From Pseudomonas sp. p1(2021b) (GTDB lineage Bacteria; Pseudomonadota; Gammaproteobacteria; Pseudomonadales; Pseudomonadaceae), in NCBI RefSeq assembly GCF_020151015.1, contig NZ_CP083746.1, positions 1,517,001 to 1,581,000 on the forward strand: a stretch of DNA of 64,000 nt. Reading direction: 5' to 3'. Below are positions 8,268 through 16,807 of this stretch, in pieces. How positions within the stretch are numbered: position 1 is the first letter of the stretch; each line of letters opens with the position of its first letter. The notes under the pieces were generated by a model. That model did not search any database and had not been told where the DNA came from. It worked only from the letters and a program-made list of their open reading frames with translations. Both the position numbers and the translations under genes were made by a program.

Positions 8268-10778
8268 GTGACTGAAACGCGTTTCCCGGATGGCAGCCTG
8301 TGGAAGTCCCGCTATGACGACAAGGGCAACCTGGTCGCCGAGATCGACCCGCTAGGCAACAAAACCGAATACCTCAACGGCGAAGATGGCCTGCCGCACA
8401 CCATCATCGATGCGAACTTCAAATCCAAGTACCTGTGGTGGAACGCCTACGCCCAGGTCGAACGCTTCGAGGACTGTTCGGGCAAGAGCACCTACTACCG
8501 CTACGACGAGCGCCAGCACCTGGTCGCCGTCACCGACGCGCTGAACCAGACCACCACGCTGGAGCGCAAGCCGGACGGTGAGGTGCTGAAGATCACCCAC
8601 CCGGACGGTACCTCGGAAACCTTCACCTACAACACCCTCGGCCAGGTAATCGCACACACCGACGGCAAGGGCCAGACCACCCGCCTGCTGCGCACGGCCC
8701 GGGGTTTGCCCAGCAGCCGCCAGGATGCCAAGGGCCAGCGAATTCGCTACGAGTACGACAAAGCCATTCGCCTGACCGCGTTGGTCAACGAGAACAACGC
8801 GACCTACAGCTTTGCCTATGATGCGTCGGACCGCTTGGTCGAAGAAGTACGGGTGGACAACCTGACGCGTCGCTTCAGCTACAACGTCGGAGGTCATCTC
8901 ACCCGACTGGATGAGATTGGCTATGGCGAAAACGCCGAACGCCCGGAACGGCACACGCTGTTCGAGCGTGACACCATTGGCCGGTTGGTCGCCAAGATCA
9001 ACCGCGATGCGAGCCAGACCTTCGCGTACGACGACGGCGACCGGTTGCTGAGCATCGAGCGGCAACCGACCGGGATCGGCAAGCAGCTTGGGATCGGCGA
9101 CGAAAAGCTGGAGTACGCCTACGATCTGCTCGGCCGGCTGACGAAAGAAATCACGCCCGCCGGCACACTCGGCTACGAGTACGATCCACTCAGCAATCTG
9201 ACCACCCTAACATTGCCGGACGGCCGCAAGGTCAACCACCTGTACTACGGCAGCGGGCACCTGCATCAGCTGAACCTGGATGGTCAGGTGATCAGCGACA
9301 TGGAGCGCGATGACCTGCACCGCGAGGTGTATCGGACTCAGGGCAAGCTCACCAGTTGCTTCGGTTATGACGCCATGGGGCGCAAGGCCTGGCAATTCGC
9401 CTCGACCTTGCCAGCCGACAAGCTCTCGCAAGTGCACAACACCGGCATCAATACCTCGCTGCTGGTGGAGCATGCCTACAACCCGATCCACCGCCGTTAT
9501 CAGTACGACCCTGCGGGTGAACTGGTACGTACGCTCGACAAGCTACGCGGCGAGGTCAAATACGAATACGAAGCCAACGGCCAATTACGCAGCCGCGATA
9601 CCGGCTCGCTGATAGGTAGCGAAGAGTTTCGTTACGACGCGGCGGCCAACCGCCTGGACTTCAACGCCCGCCAGTTCGCCAAGGTCAAGGACAACCGGAT
9701 CAAACAGTGGCGGGACCAGGAGTATAGCTACGACCCCTGGGGCAATTTGATCGAGAAGCGCTCGGGGCACAGCACGCTGCAGTATTTTGCCTATGACTGC
9801 GAAAACCGGCTGGTACGTGCCGAGACATTGGTCAATGGCAAGCTGGAGAGTATCGGGCACTACCGTTATGACAGCTTGGGACGGCGGGTAGCGAAGCAGT
9901 CGGAAATCAACGGCGAGGTCGAGCAGAAACGCTTCCTCTGGCAAGGGTTGCGGATGCTGCGTGAGGAGACGCCGGGGCAGAACATCTTGTACTTGTACGA
10001 GCCGGGAAGCTATGCGCCCTTGGCACGTGTCGATCGCATCGAAGGGAAAGGGCAGAAGGTCTACTATTTCCATACCGACCAGATCGGTACGCCGCTGGAG
10101 CTGACGGATAGCGACGGTGAGATCGTTTGGCAGGCGACGTATCGCTCATGGGGAGAGATTCATCAATTAGCCGTCAATATGGTTGAGCAGAATTTGCGCT
10201 TCCAAGGGCAGTATTTCGACTTGGAGATTGACCTATATTATAACTTATTTAGGTATTACGATCCGGGGGTCGGGCGATTTGTTACACAGGATCCTATAGG
10301 ATTAGAAGGTGGAAGCAATATATATGCTTATGTGCCCAGCCCGATAACATGGGTTGATCCTCTGGGACTTTCCCCGTGCTCAATGCGGGAAGTTAATGAA
10401 GCCAAGATATTCGGAAAGGGCCAGAAAGATGGTACGCCTGGCCACAACCAGTTCTCTGAGGTTATCGCTAATAAGCTGGCCATGAGCGGGAAGTTCAAAG
10501 AAATCTATTTGAATAGATCATATAGCTTCGCCAACGGTAAAGGAGTATCAGGGCGACGACCTGATATCATGGCTATTGATAAATCTGGAAGGGTGCACGC
10601 CATAGAGCTTGCGTCTAAAACTGATATGGGAAGGAAATTGCCATTATTAACTGTGCGGAATCAGACGGCAATGAATAATTTGCCGAGCATCGGGCAGGGA
10701 AGTATTGTTGTATTGAAACATCCTTATGATGCCTCGAAAGTAAAGAGTGCCTTGGATAATCTGATCGGTAGTATATAG
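8268..10778 (+). CDS. Displaced RHS C-terminal module with PD-(D/E)XK-like nuclease tip
   Basis: The rhs homology runs from 8211 to about 10214 with a constant offset of 7093 from the first rhs gene. The GTG at 8268 is only the first possible start in frame. No N-terminal or delivery domain is present. YD repeats lead to the core with RYYDPGVGRFVTQDPIGL and DPLGL (10356-10370). The tip of about 135 residues contains GRRPDIMAIDKSG followed by HAIELASKTD. The spacing of D and E-x-x-S-K suggests a PD-(D/E)XK-fold nuclease in which S-K replaces x-K; this is inference. The tip and the following immunity gene are AT-rich, unlike the core. The module probably acts as a store of an alternative tip. 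Confidence 0.8.
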   Translation: MTETRFPDGSLWKSRYDDKGNLVAEIDPLGNKTEYLNGEDGLPHTIIDANFKSKYLWWNAYAQVERFEDCSGKSTYYRYDERQHLVAVTDALNQTTTLERKPDGEVLKITHPDGTSETFTYNTLGQVIAHTDGKGQTTRLLRTARGLPSSRQDAKGQRIRYEYDKAIRLTALVNENNATYSFAYDASDRLVEEVRVDNLTRRFSYNVGGHLTRLDEIGYGENAERPERHTLFERDTIGRLVAKINRDASQTFAYDDGDRLLSIERQPTGIGKQLGIGDEKLEYAYDLLGRLTKEITPAGTLGYEYDPLSNLTTLTLPDGRKVNHLYYGSGHLHQLNLDGQVISDMERDDLHREVYRTQGKLTSCFGYDAMGRKAWQFASTLPADKLSQVHNTGINTSLLVEHAYNPIHRRYQYDPAGELVRTLDKLRGEVKYEYEANGQLRSRDTGSLIGSEEFRYDAAANRLDFNARQFAKVKDNRIKQWRDQEYSYDPWGNLIEKRSGHSTLQYFAYDCENRLVRAETLVNGKLESIGHYRYDSLGRRVAKQSEINGEVEQKRFLWQGLRMLREETPGQNILYLYEPGSYAPLARVDRIEGKGQKVYYFHTDQIGTPLELTDSDGEIVWQATYRSWGEIHQLAVNMVEQNLRFQGQYFDLEIDLYYNLFRYYDPGVGRFVTQDPIGLEGGSNIYAYVPSPITWVDPLGLSPCSMREVNEAKIFGKGQKDGTPGHNQFSEVIANKLAMSGKFKEIYLNRSYSFANGKGVSGRRPDIMAIDKSGRVHAIELASKTDMGRKLPLLTVRNQTAMNNLPSIGQGSIVVLKHPYDASKVKSALDNLIGSI

Positions 10779-10788
10779 GTGGAATGCT

Positions 10789-11589
10789 ATGGGCGCAGCT
10801 AAAGCAATGGCGGTTTACGGGATTGAAGAGATTTCTGCTAAATTGGCATACGAAATCGGATTGCTTTTTTTTCGGGTTATAAAGCTTGATGTAACAGCTT
10901 CAGGATATTATCGATATCGTGAGGATAGAGCTGACGAGGATATTGACTTTATCGAAGTTTCACGGGTTGAACTAAAAGGTGAAATTGAAGCTGGTAGGGC
11001 AACATCGTTCAGGCTTTATTGTACAAGCGAGAGCAGTAATCTCTGGGATGCCTCATTCGGATACACGACAACCGATTTCGGAGGTTTTTATCATTTCGAT
11101 GCGCAATGCCTAGACCAACATTTTGGAAGAGATAAATTTTTAGAGTTTGTCGAGGAGTTGGGCGAGTTGAGCGAGTTTAGGTACGCAATATTTTATTCGG
11201 TAGACGATGTCTCGGAAGGCTTTTATTATGCTGGCGGGGAAAATCTGATTAGTGTGTACGATTACGAAAATCCAATACTATTCAATAAGGAAACAGGAGG
11301 GAGGTTTAAAGGGGCGGAACGGTACAAAAATAAAATGTTGAGGATGGTGTATCCGCTAAACGTTATAAATGAGGCGCACCTCAATCTACAGGTAGGGGAT
11401 GGCAAGTTGCAGGACTGGATTCTTAGCGAAAAGCGGCGTGGGCTGTTAAAGCCAAGCTTAAATAGGATGTGGGTGTGGGAGGTCAAGGAGGAGGACTTGG
11501 AATATGTTAATGCCGAGCTTGGGGCTGCTGGGTTATTAATTGCATGGAAACCGTTGCGCTCTGCAAAGAAAAGTAAGTTAACGTTTTGA
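10789..11589 (+). CDS. Putative immunity protein for the PD-(D/E)XK-like tip, family unrecognised
   Basis: A 266-residue soluble protein starting 10 bp after the module stop, behind AGGTGGA. A second in-frame ATG lies 18 bp further in. It is larger than most immunity proteins. Visible features are an acidic N-terminal half (REDRADEDIDFIEVSRVEL), a GGFYHFDAQCLDQHFG stretch, and a basic C-terminus ending SAKKSKLTF. I do not recognise the fold. The immunity role is inferred from position, base composition and size. Confidence 0.55.
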   Translation: MGAAKAMAVYGIEEISAKLAYEIGLLFFRVIKLDVTASGYYRYREDRADEDIDFIEVSRVELKGEIEAGRATSFRLYCTSESSNLWDASFGYTTTDFGGFYHFDAQCLDQHFGRDKFLEFVEELGELSEFRYAIFYSVDDVSEGFYYAGGENLISVYDYENPILFNKETGGRFKGAERYKNKMLRMVYPLNVINEAHLNLQVGDGKLQDWILSEKRRGLLKPSLNRMWVWEVKEEDLEYVNAELGAAGLLIAWKPLRSAKKSKLTF

Positions 11590-11639
11590 TTTTTCACGCA
11601 AAATTCTTAGGGGCGCGATACTGTCTCTATGCGTTTTTC

Positions 11640-11725
11640 CAGCTGAACCTGGATAGCCAAGCCATCAGCGACACGGAGCGCGACGACCTGCACCGCGAGG
11701 TCTACCGGACTCAGGGCAAGCTCAC
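11640..11725 (+). pseudogene. 86-bp rhs core scar
   Basis: Matches 2174-2259 of the first rhs gene with about ten substitutions, more diverged than the other copies. It encodes LNLDSQAISDTERDDLH and breaks off at 11725. It marks the right border of the rhs-related DNA. Confidence 0.8.
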
Positions 11726-11827
11726 TTTGCGTTCCTTTACAGCTTCCTCACCCACCGCGCGTATTACCTGAAGCAGACAACGGGTCAGCAGGGCTGGAAC
11801 CCGTTCGAGGGCCAGCGGATGATTTAA
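11726..11827 (+). pseudogene. 3' tail of an unidentified gene fused to the rhs scar
   Basis: Directly after the scar a different frame is open for 33 codons and then stops: FAFLYSFLTHRAYYLKQ, then WNPFEGQRMI. It is GC-rich and reads as natural protein, with a hydrophobic start and a tidy C-terminus. It is probably the last part of a gene whose front was deleted when rhs DNA arrived. I cannot name the family. Confidence 0.45.
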
Positions 11828-11906
11828 GCCGGGTTGGTCGGCCCCGCCATCGATTGCTTGGGGCCGCTGGAGGCTTGGGGATTTCAGGCGTGCTCTGTTT
11901 CAAGCC

Positions 11907-13532
11907 TCACTTCGGGTAGAGCGGGGGTAAGCTTGTGCTTTCACCCGCCGGCAACAACACCTGCTCCGCCGGCGGAATCGTGCCGATCGCTCTCCACAAG
12001 TCCTCACCCTGCCAATACTGACCGCTCTCGCTGTACAGCGCCCCGTTCAATCCATCCAGCGCGTCCGACAACGGCACGAAACGGGCGGCCATCTCGGCGA
12101 GGGTTTCCGGTTGCTGGCGCGCCCAGGCATCCAAGGCCTGGCGGGTGGCCTGGGGGTCGTTGGCCTGGCAGGCGCGCTTGAGGTCGTCCAGCAGGGTGCG
12201 TGGGCTTGGCCCGCTCTGTGCGGCGCGCAAGATGGCCGGTTGCGAGCGTGCGCGCCACCACAGGGCAAAACCCAGCACGGAGGTCAGGGCCAGCAGCACC
12301 GTCGCCAATTGCCACGGCCAGAGCAGGGCCGTGCCGCTGCTGGTGTCGCTGACCGGCGTTTCGCCGCTGAGGGCCGGGTTGTCCTGCACGGTCAGGGTGC
12401 GTGCCGGCAGGCTGCTGTGTTCCAGATGATCTTCGCGGGTGTTCCACCAGGTGACGTCCAGGGCTGGCAGGGCCAGGTCGCCGCTATGGGTGGGGACCAG
12501 CGCCTCGCGTTCTTCACGGTTGGCGGTCATGCCGCGTTCGTTGATCTCGTTGCGCAGCAGCGGCTGGTCGGGGTAGCGGCGCAGGCCATGGATTTCGGTG
12601 GCCGGTAATTGAGGCAGCTGGGTGCTGGACAGCCCTTCGGCGCGCAGGGTGATGCTGCGGGTCAGGGAGTCGCCGATCTGCGTGGGCTGGCCGTTGGGTT
12701 CTGGGTTCCAGTGTTCTTCCAGGCTCAGGCTGCGGGCCGGCAGCCAGGGCTGGTCGGTTGGCCAGGCGCTGGGGATCGGCCGCACGCCAAGGTGCAGCGG
12801 CAGCGAGCTGACCTGAACCTGGCGGCCGACTCGGGGCGTGCCGGCTGGCTGCACACCGCTGTCGGCGGCGGTGGCGGTGAAGGTCAGTGCCGGGATATCG
12901 AGGCTGCCGCTTTGTTGCGGGTAGAGCGCATAGCGGGTCTCGATCACCCCGTGGCGGACCCCGTCGATTTCCTTTTCATAGGTGCGCGACTCGCCCAGCG
13001 GCTCGACCTTGGCGTTGTCCAGCTGCAGGGGGCTCAGGCTGCTGTCGTCGTACAGCGGCACCGAATGGTAGATGCGCAGGGTCAGCACGGCCTGGGCCTG
13101 GACATAGACGTCCTGGCGGTCGAGGGTGGCCTCGATGAACACCTGGGCGGCGCGTTCCGGGCGGCTGGCGTCGGCCTGCAACACCTGCAGCTCGATGGCC
13201 TGGCTCTGCGAGCGGCCTAGCTGCAGTTCAGGGATGCGCAGGCTGCCGCTGCGCCGCGGCAGCAGGGTGATGATCCAGCGGGTGCTGGCGCGGGTCTCGC
13301 CGTCCAGGGTGTGCAGGCTGTTGAGCTGGCGCGTGCCGCGCACTTCGAAGTCGCCTTCCAGGGCGCGCAGATCGGGCTTGCCGAACTGCGTGACATCCTG
13401 GCTTTCCAGGGTCAGTTCCAGGGTTTCGCCGGCCTGCAGGCGCGTGCGGTCGACGCTGGCCTGCAAGGTCGGTTGCGCCTGGGCCTGGAGAAGCCACAAC
13501 AGGCTGAGTAGGAAGACGCCGAGGCGACTCAT
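11907..13532 (-). CDS. batD: BatD family protein
   Basis: A 541-residue envelope protein. A signal peptide is clear (MSRLGVFLLSLLWLLQAQAQ), followed by a long beta-rich periplasmic region (from PTLQASVDRTRLQAGETLEL to about residue 395), one membrane helix around LLWPWQLATVLLALTSVLGFA, and a cytoplasmic tail. This is the BatD/oxygen-tolerance layout. It is last in the MoxR operon, and its ATG overlaps the stop of the batB/C gene by 4 bp, so translation is coupled. BatD is thought to work with the BatA and BatB VWA proteins at the inner membrane in envelope or stress tolerance; the molecular role is not settled. Confidence 0.85.
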   Translation of the reverse strand: MSRLGVFLLSLLWLLQAQAQPTLQASVDRTRLQAGETLELTLESQDVTQFGKPDLRALEGDFEVRGTRQLNSLHTLDGETRASTRWIITLLPRRSGSLRIPELQLGRSQSQAIELQVLQADASRPERAAQVFIEATLDRQDVYVQAQAVLTLRIYHSVPLYDDSSLSPLQLDNAKVEPLGESRTYEKEIDGVRHGVIETRYALYPQQSGSLDIPALTFTATAADSGVQPAGTPRVGRQVQVSSLPLHLGVRPIPSAWPTDQPWLPARSLSLEEHWNPEPNGQPTQIGDSLTRSITLRAEGLSSTQLPQLPATEIHGLRRYPDQPLLRNEINERGMTANREEREALVPTHSGDLALPALDVTWWNTREDHLEHSSLPARTLTVQDNPALSGETPVSDTSSGTALLWPWQLATVLLALTSVLGFALWWRARSQPAILRAAQSGPSPRTLLDDLKRACQANDPQATRQALDAWARQQPETLAEMAARFVPLSDALDGLNGALYSESGQYWQGEDLWRAIGTIPPAEQVLLPAGESTSLPPLYPK

Positions 13533-15247
13533 CGTGGGTTGTCCTGATGCAATTGCTGTTCATACCAGAATTTGCGCCGTAGCAGCTGGGCGGGGTTGTC
13601 GGGAATCTCCCGCAACCATTGCTCCAGCGCCTGGCGCTGTTCGGCATCCAGGCTGGTGGAAGCCGGCCGCTGCGGTGGCTGGGTCACCCCATCGTCAGCG
13701 CCGGGCTGGTTGCCGCCCTGGGCCTGCTCGTTGCTGGCGCCTTCGCCGGGTTCTTCGGCGGCGCCCTGTTCTTCGCTGCCAGGTGTGCCCTGGGCCGGGT
13801 TGGCCGCCGAGCTGCTGTTGCCTTCGGTCTCGTTGCCGGGCGTGCCTTGGGCATCGCTGTCGGCCGGTTGTTCCTCGGCCTTGGCCTGGCGTTGTTGCAA
13901 CAATTGCTGGACCAAGGCCTGGTTGTCCAGTGCTGGTTGCAGGTCGGGTTGGCGTTCCAGGGCTTGTTCGTAGGCATCCAGCGCGGCCTCCAGTTCGCCG
14001 GCGCGGGCCAGGGCGTTGCCCCGATTGTAATGGGCCGCGGCATTACTGCCCTGGGCGAAGGCCCGCGCGGCGCCTTCGTAGTCGCCGGCCTGGTACAGCG
14101 CCACGCCGCGCCATTGTGGGTCCTGGAAGTGCCGGGCGGCCTCGGTGGGGCGTTGTCGCTCCAATAGACGCTGGCCTTGTTGGTCAGGGCGCAGCCACAG
14201 GTCGTTGAATTCGAAGGCCTGGCTCGGTTGTGGCAAGGCCAGCAGCAAGGGCAGGCAGAACAACCAGCCACGCCGACCGGCGCAGGCTGCCAGCAACAGC
14301 AGGGGCAGCAGCAGCCAGTGGCCCTGGTCGGCCCAGCTGTCGAGCTGCATTGTCTGACCGTCGTTGCGCAGGGCGCGGGGGGTGTCGAACAGGCCCAGGC
14401 CACGCAGGTCCAGGTCGTCGATACGGGCATGGCGATAGCGTCCGCCGGTGCCGTTGATGAAGGCCTTGAGGCTGGCGCCGTCCAGGCGCGGCACAAGGAT
14501 GCCGCCTTGCTCATCCTTGAGGAACTCACCGTTGGCCTGACGCACGGGGGCGCCTTCGGCGCTGCCGACCCCCAGCATCAACAAGCTCGGGCCCTGGCGG
14601 CCGAGGGCCTTGAGGATACCGGTGCGTTCCTGCTCGTTCAGGGAGGAGCCGATCAGCAGCAGGCGACCCTGGCCCAGGCCGCTCTGGGCCAGCAGGGCCA
14701 GGCCTTTCTGTACGGCGAGGTCCGCGCGCTGGCCGGGTTGCGGCATGATCGACGGGTCGACGGCCTCGAGCAGGTTGCGCGTGGTGCCCAGGTCGTCGGA
14801 CAGCGGCACCAGGGTATGTGCGCTGCCGGCATACACTACCAGGGCAGTCTGGCTGTCGCGGCGGTGCTCGAGCAGGTCCAGGACCTTGCGCCGGGCCTGT
14901 TCCAGGCGGTTGGGCGCGCTGTCCTCGGCGAGCATCTGCGGGGTCAGCTCGAGCAGGATCACCAGCGGGTCGGCAGGGCGCTGGCGGGTTTCTTCGAGGC
15001 GTTGCCAACTGGGGCCGAGCAGGGCCAGGACCACCAGCAGCCAGGCCAGGCCCAGGGCTACCCAGGGCAGCTTGCTGGCCTGGCCCTTGCCGCCGCCGAG
15101 CAGCACGGCATGGAATTGCGGCGGCAGGATCATCTGCCAGCGCCCGGCACGCTTGCGCCGATGCCACAGCTTGAACAGCAGCCAGCCGAGCAGGGGCACC
15201 ACCAACAGCCAGAGCGGGCGCAGCCATTGTGGCCAGAGTTCGATCAT
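13529..15247 (-). CDS. batB: VWA-TPR membrane protein (BatB/BatC fusion)
   Basis: A 572-residue protein starting MIELWPQWLRPLW. The frame stays open upstream of this ATG, but that region is the antisense-like reading of batA, and the true ATG overlaps the batA stop by 4 bp. Order: N-terminal membrane helix (LWLLVVPLLGWLLFKLW), a second helix near residue 65, a von Willebrand A domain (VILLELTPQMLAED; the usual DxSxS is degenerate), two membrane helices around residues 305-340, then TPR repeats (AAHYNRGNALARAGELEAAL) and a low-complexity Q/E/G/N-rich tail. This joins the BatB and BatC parts that are separate genes in some bacteria. A weak metal site is likely, since D-x-S-x-S is replaced by E-L-T-P-Q. 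Confidence 0.85.
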   Translation of the reverse strand: MIELWPQWLRPLWLLVVPLLGWLLFKLWHRRKRAGRWQMILPPQFHAVLLGGGKGQASKLPWVALGLAWLLVVLALLGPSWQRLEETRQRPADPLVILLELTPQMLAEDSAPNRLEQARRKVLDLLEHRRDSQTALVVYAGSAHTLVPLSDDLGTTRNLLEAVDPSIMPQPGQRADLAVQKGLALLAQSGLGQGRLLLIGSSLNEQERTGILKALGRQGPSLLMLGVGSAEGAPVRQANGEFLKDEQGGILVPRLDGASLKAFINGTGGRYRHARIDDLDLRGLGLFDTPRALRNDGQTMQLDSWADQGHWLLLPLLLLAACAGRRGWLFCLPLLLALPQPSQAFEFNDLWLRPDQQGQRLLERQRPTEAARHFQDPQWRGVALYQAGDYEGAARAFAQGSNAAAHYNRGNALARAGELEAALDAYEQALERQPDLQPALDNQALVQQLLQQRQAKAEEQPADSDAQGTPGNETEGNSSSAANPAQGTPGSEEQGAAEEPGEGASNEQAQGGNQPGADDGVTQPPQRPASTSLDAEQRQALEQWLREIPDNPAQLLRRKFWYEQQLHQDNPR

Positions 15248-16320
15248 CGCCGCCTCCTCAGGCGCAGGCGCTTGAGGCGCTGGCGCCATTCCGGGTGCGG
15301 CTGCAGGAAGCGTGGCCGGCGCAGTAGGCGCTGGAGCAGGTTGTCCGGCCATTGCACGGCCACCACCAGCAATACGCTCAACAGCAGCGCCAGGGCCAGC
15401 GGCCAGGCGTACAGGGCCTTGGCGGTGCGCGCCTGGGTCGGTTGCTGGGCCACCGGCTCCAGCTGGTCGAGGGCATCGCCGATGGCGTCCAGTTCGGCGC
15501 CGTTGTGGGCGCGGAAATAGGTGCCGTGGGTCAGTTCGGCGATCTCCTTGAGCGAGGCTTCGTCCAGGTCCAGGCTCGGGTTCAGACCGAGCAGGCCGGG
15601 GGTGCCGCTGGCCTCGGGGTTGGCGCCGATGCCGATGGTGTAGATGCGCACGCCTTCCTGGGCAGCCAGGCGGGCGGCGGTCAGCGGGTGGATCTGCCCG
15701 CCGTTGTTGGCGCCGTCGGTGACCAGCACCAGCACGCGGCTCTGGGCCGGGCGTTGGCGCAAGCGCTTGACCGCCAGGCCAATGGCGTCGCCGATGGCGG
15801 TGTTCTTGCCGGCGATGCCGATCTGCGCTTCGTCGAGGAAGGTGCGTACGGTGCGCCGGTCGAACGTCAGCGGGGCCTGCAGGTAGGCCTCGCTGCCGAA
15901 CAGGATCAGGCCGACTCGGTCGCCTTCGCGGTCCTGGAGAAAGTCGCCGAGCAGCGCCTTGACCAGGTCCAGGCGGCTGATTTCGTCGTCCTTCCACTGC
16001 ATGTCGGGGAAGTCCATGGAGCCGGACACGTCCACCGCCACCAGCAGGTCGCGGCCACTGGCCGCCACCGGTACGGGGTCGCCCAGCCATTGTGGGCGCG
16101 CGGCAGCCAGCAGTAGCAGCACCCAGATGACCACGAACGGCGCCTGCTGGCGCCAGGTCGGCAGGTTCAGCCGCGCCCGGCGTCCGGCCAGGCCTTCGAG
16201 CTCATCGAGAAAGCCTACCTTGAGTACCGGCTCGCCGCTGTCGGCGGCGGGCAGCACCAGCCGCGCGAGCCAGGGCAGCGGCAACAGCAGAAAAATCCAC
16301 GGCCAGGCCAACTCAAACAT
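15244..16320 (-). CDS. batA: VWA domain membrane protein BatA
   Basis: A 358-residue protein starting MFELAWPWIFLLLPLPW. A longer open frame exists upstream, but this ATG begins a membrane helix and lies just inside the end of the DUF4381 gene. Two N-terminal helices are followed by a VWA domain with an intact metal site, VAVDVSGSMDF (DxSxS) and later TDGANNGG. A C-terminal helix follows (WPLALALLLSVLLVVAV). It pairs with BatB in the MoxR-linked Bat complex at the inner membrane. The intact MIDAS here contrasts with the degenerate one in BatB. The stop overlaps the next start. Confidence 0.9.
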   Translation of the reverse strand: MFELAWPWIFLLLPLPWLARLVLPAADSGEPVLKVGFLDELEGLAGRRARLNLPTWRQQAPFVVIWVLLLLAAARPQWLGDPVPVAASGRDLLVAVDVSGSMDFPDMQWKDDEISRLDLVKALLGDFLQDREGDRVGLILFGSEAYLQAPLTFDRRTVRTFLDEAQIGIAGKNTAIGDAIGLAVKRLRQRPAQSRVLVLVTDGANNGGQIHPLTAARLAAQEGVRIYTIGIGANPEASGTPGLLGLNPSLDLDEASLKEIAELTHGTYFRAHNGAELDAIGDALDQLEPVAQQPTQARTAKALYAWPLALALLLSVLLVVAVQWPDNLLQRLLRRPRFLQPHPEWRQRLKRLRLRRRR

Positions 16321-16807
16321 GCTTGCGGATCCAGGTTTCGACCGCCTGGGCAAGCCCGGCGATGGCCTTGTCGTCGAGCTTGCACTCGGGCTTGTAGGCA
16401 CCTTCGACCAGCACCATCCAACGGGTCAGGCCGGCGGCCGGGCAGCGGTTGTCGAGAAACGCCAGCCATTGCCGGCCGTTGAGGGTATGGCTGTTGGCAC
16501 CGGGGTAGTGGTTGCGGCACAGGCGCTTGAGCAGCGCGTTGATCTGCTGCAGCCAGGCGCCGGCCGGCGCGCCGTCGTACGGGCGCGGCAGGCGGGCAAG
16601 TTCGGCCAGCGCTTCCACGCGCACTGGGTCCAGAGGCAGCTCGGCGCGTACGATCGGGCGCTTGGTCGGGCGCCAATGGCGAACCCGCCATAGCCCCCAG
16701 GCCAGCAGCGGCAGCAGGGCGAGCAGCACCCACCAGCCGGGCGCGGGCGGCCACAGGCTGACCGCCGGCGGGGCGATCAGCGGTTGCAGCTGGTCCAGCG
16801 GGTTCAT
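16313..16807 (-). CDS. DUF4381 domain membrane protein
   Basis: A 164-residue protein. A proline-rich N-terminus (MNPLDQLQPLIAPPAVSLWP) and one membrane helix (WWVLLALLPLLAWGLW) precede a cytoplasmic helical region of about 110 residues. Family and position match DUF4381, the small single-pass protein between the DUF58 and BatA genes in MoxR operons. Its start overlaps the DUF58 stop by 4 bp and its end overlaps the batA start by 8 bp. It probably acts as a scaffold for the VWA proteins. Confidence 0.85.
   Translation of the reverse strand: MNPLDQLQPLIAPPAVSLWPPAPGWWVLLALLPLLAWGLWRVRHWRPTKRPIVRAELPLDPVRVEALAELARLPRPYDGAPAGAWLQQINALLKRLCRNHYPGANSHTLNGRQWLAFLDNRCPAAGLTRWMVLVEGAYKPECKLDDKAIAGLAQAVETWIRKHV

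Noticed and set aside
15248..16090. A long N-terminal extension of the batB/C frame
   Set aside because: It reads batA in another phase as Arg/Pro/Gly-rich sequence. The real ATG at 15247 overlaps the batA stop by 4 bp and begins a membrane helix.
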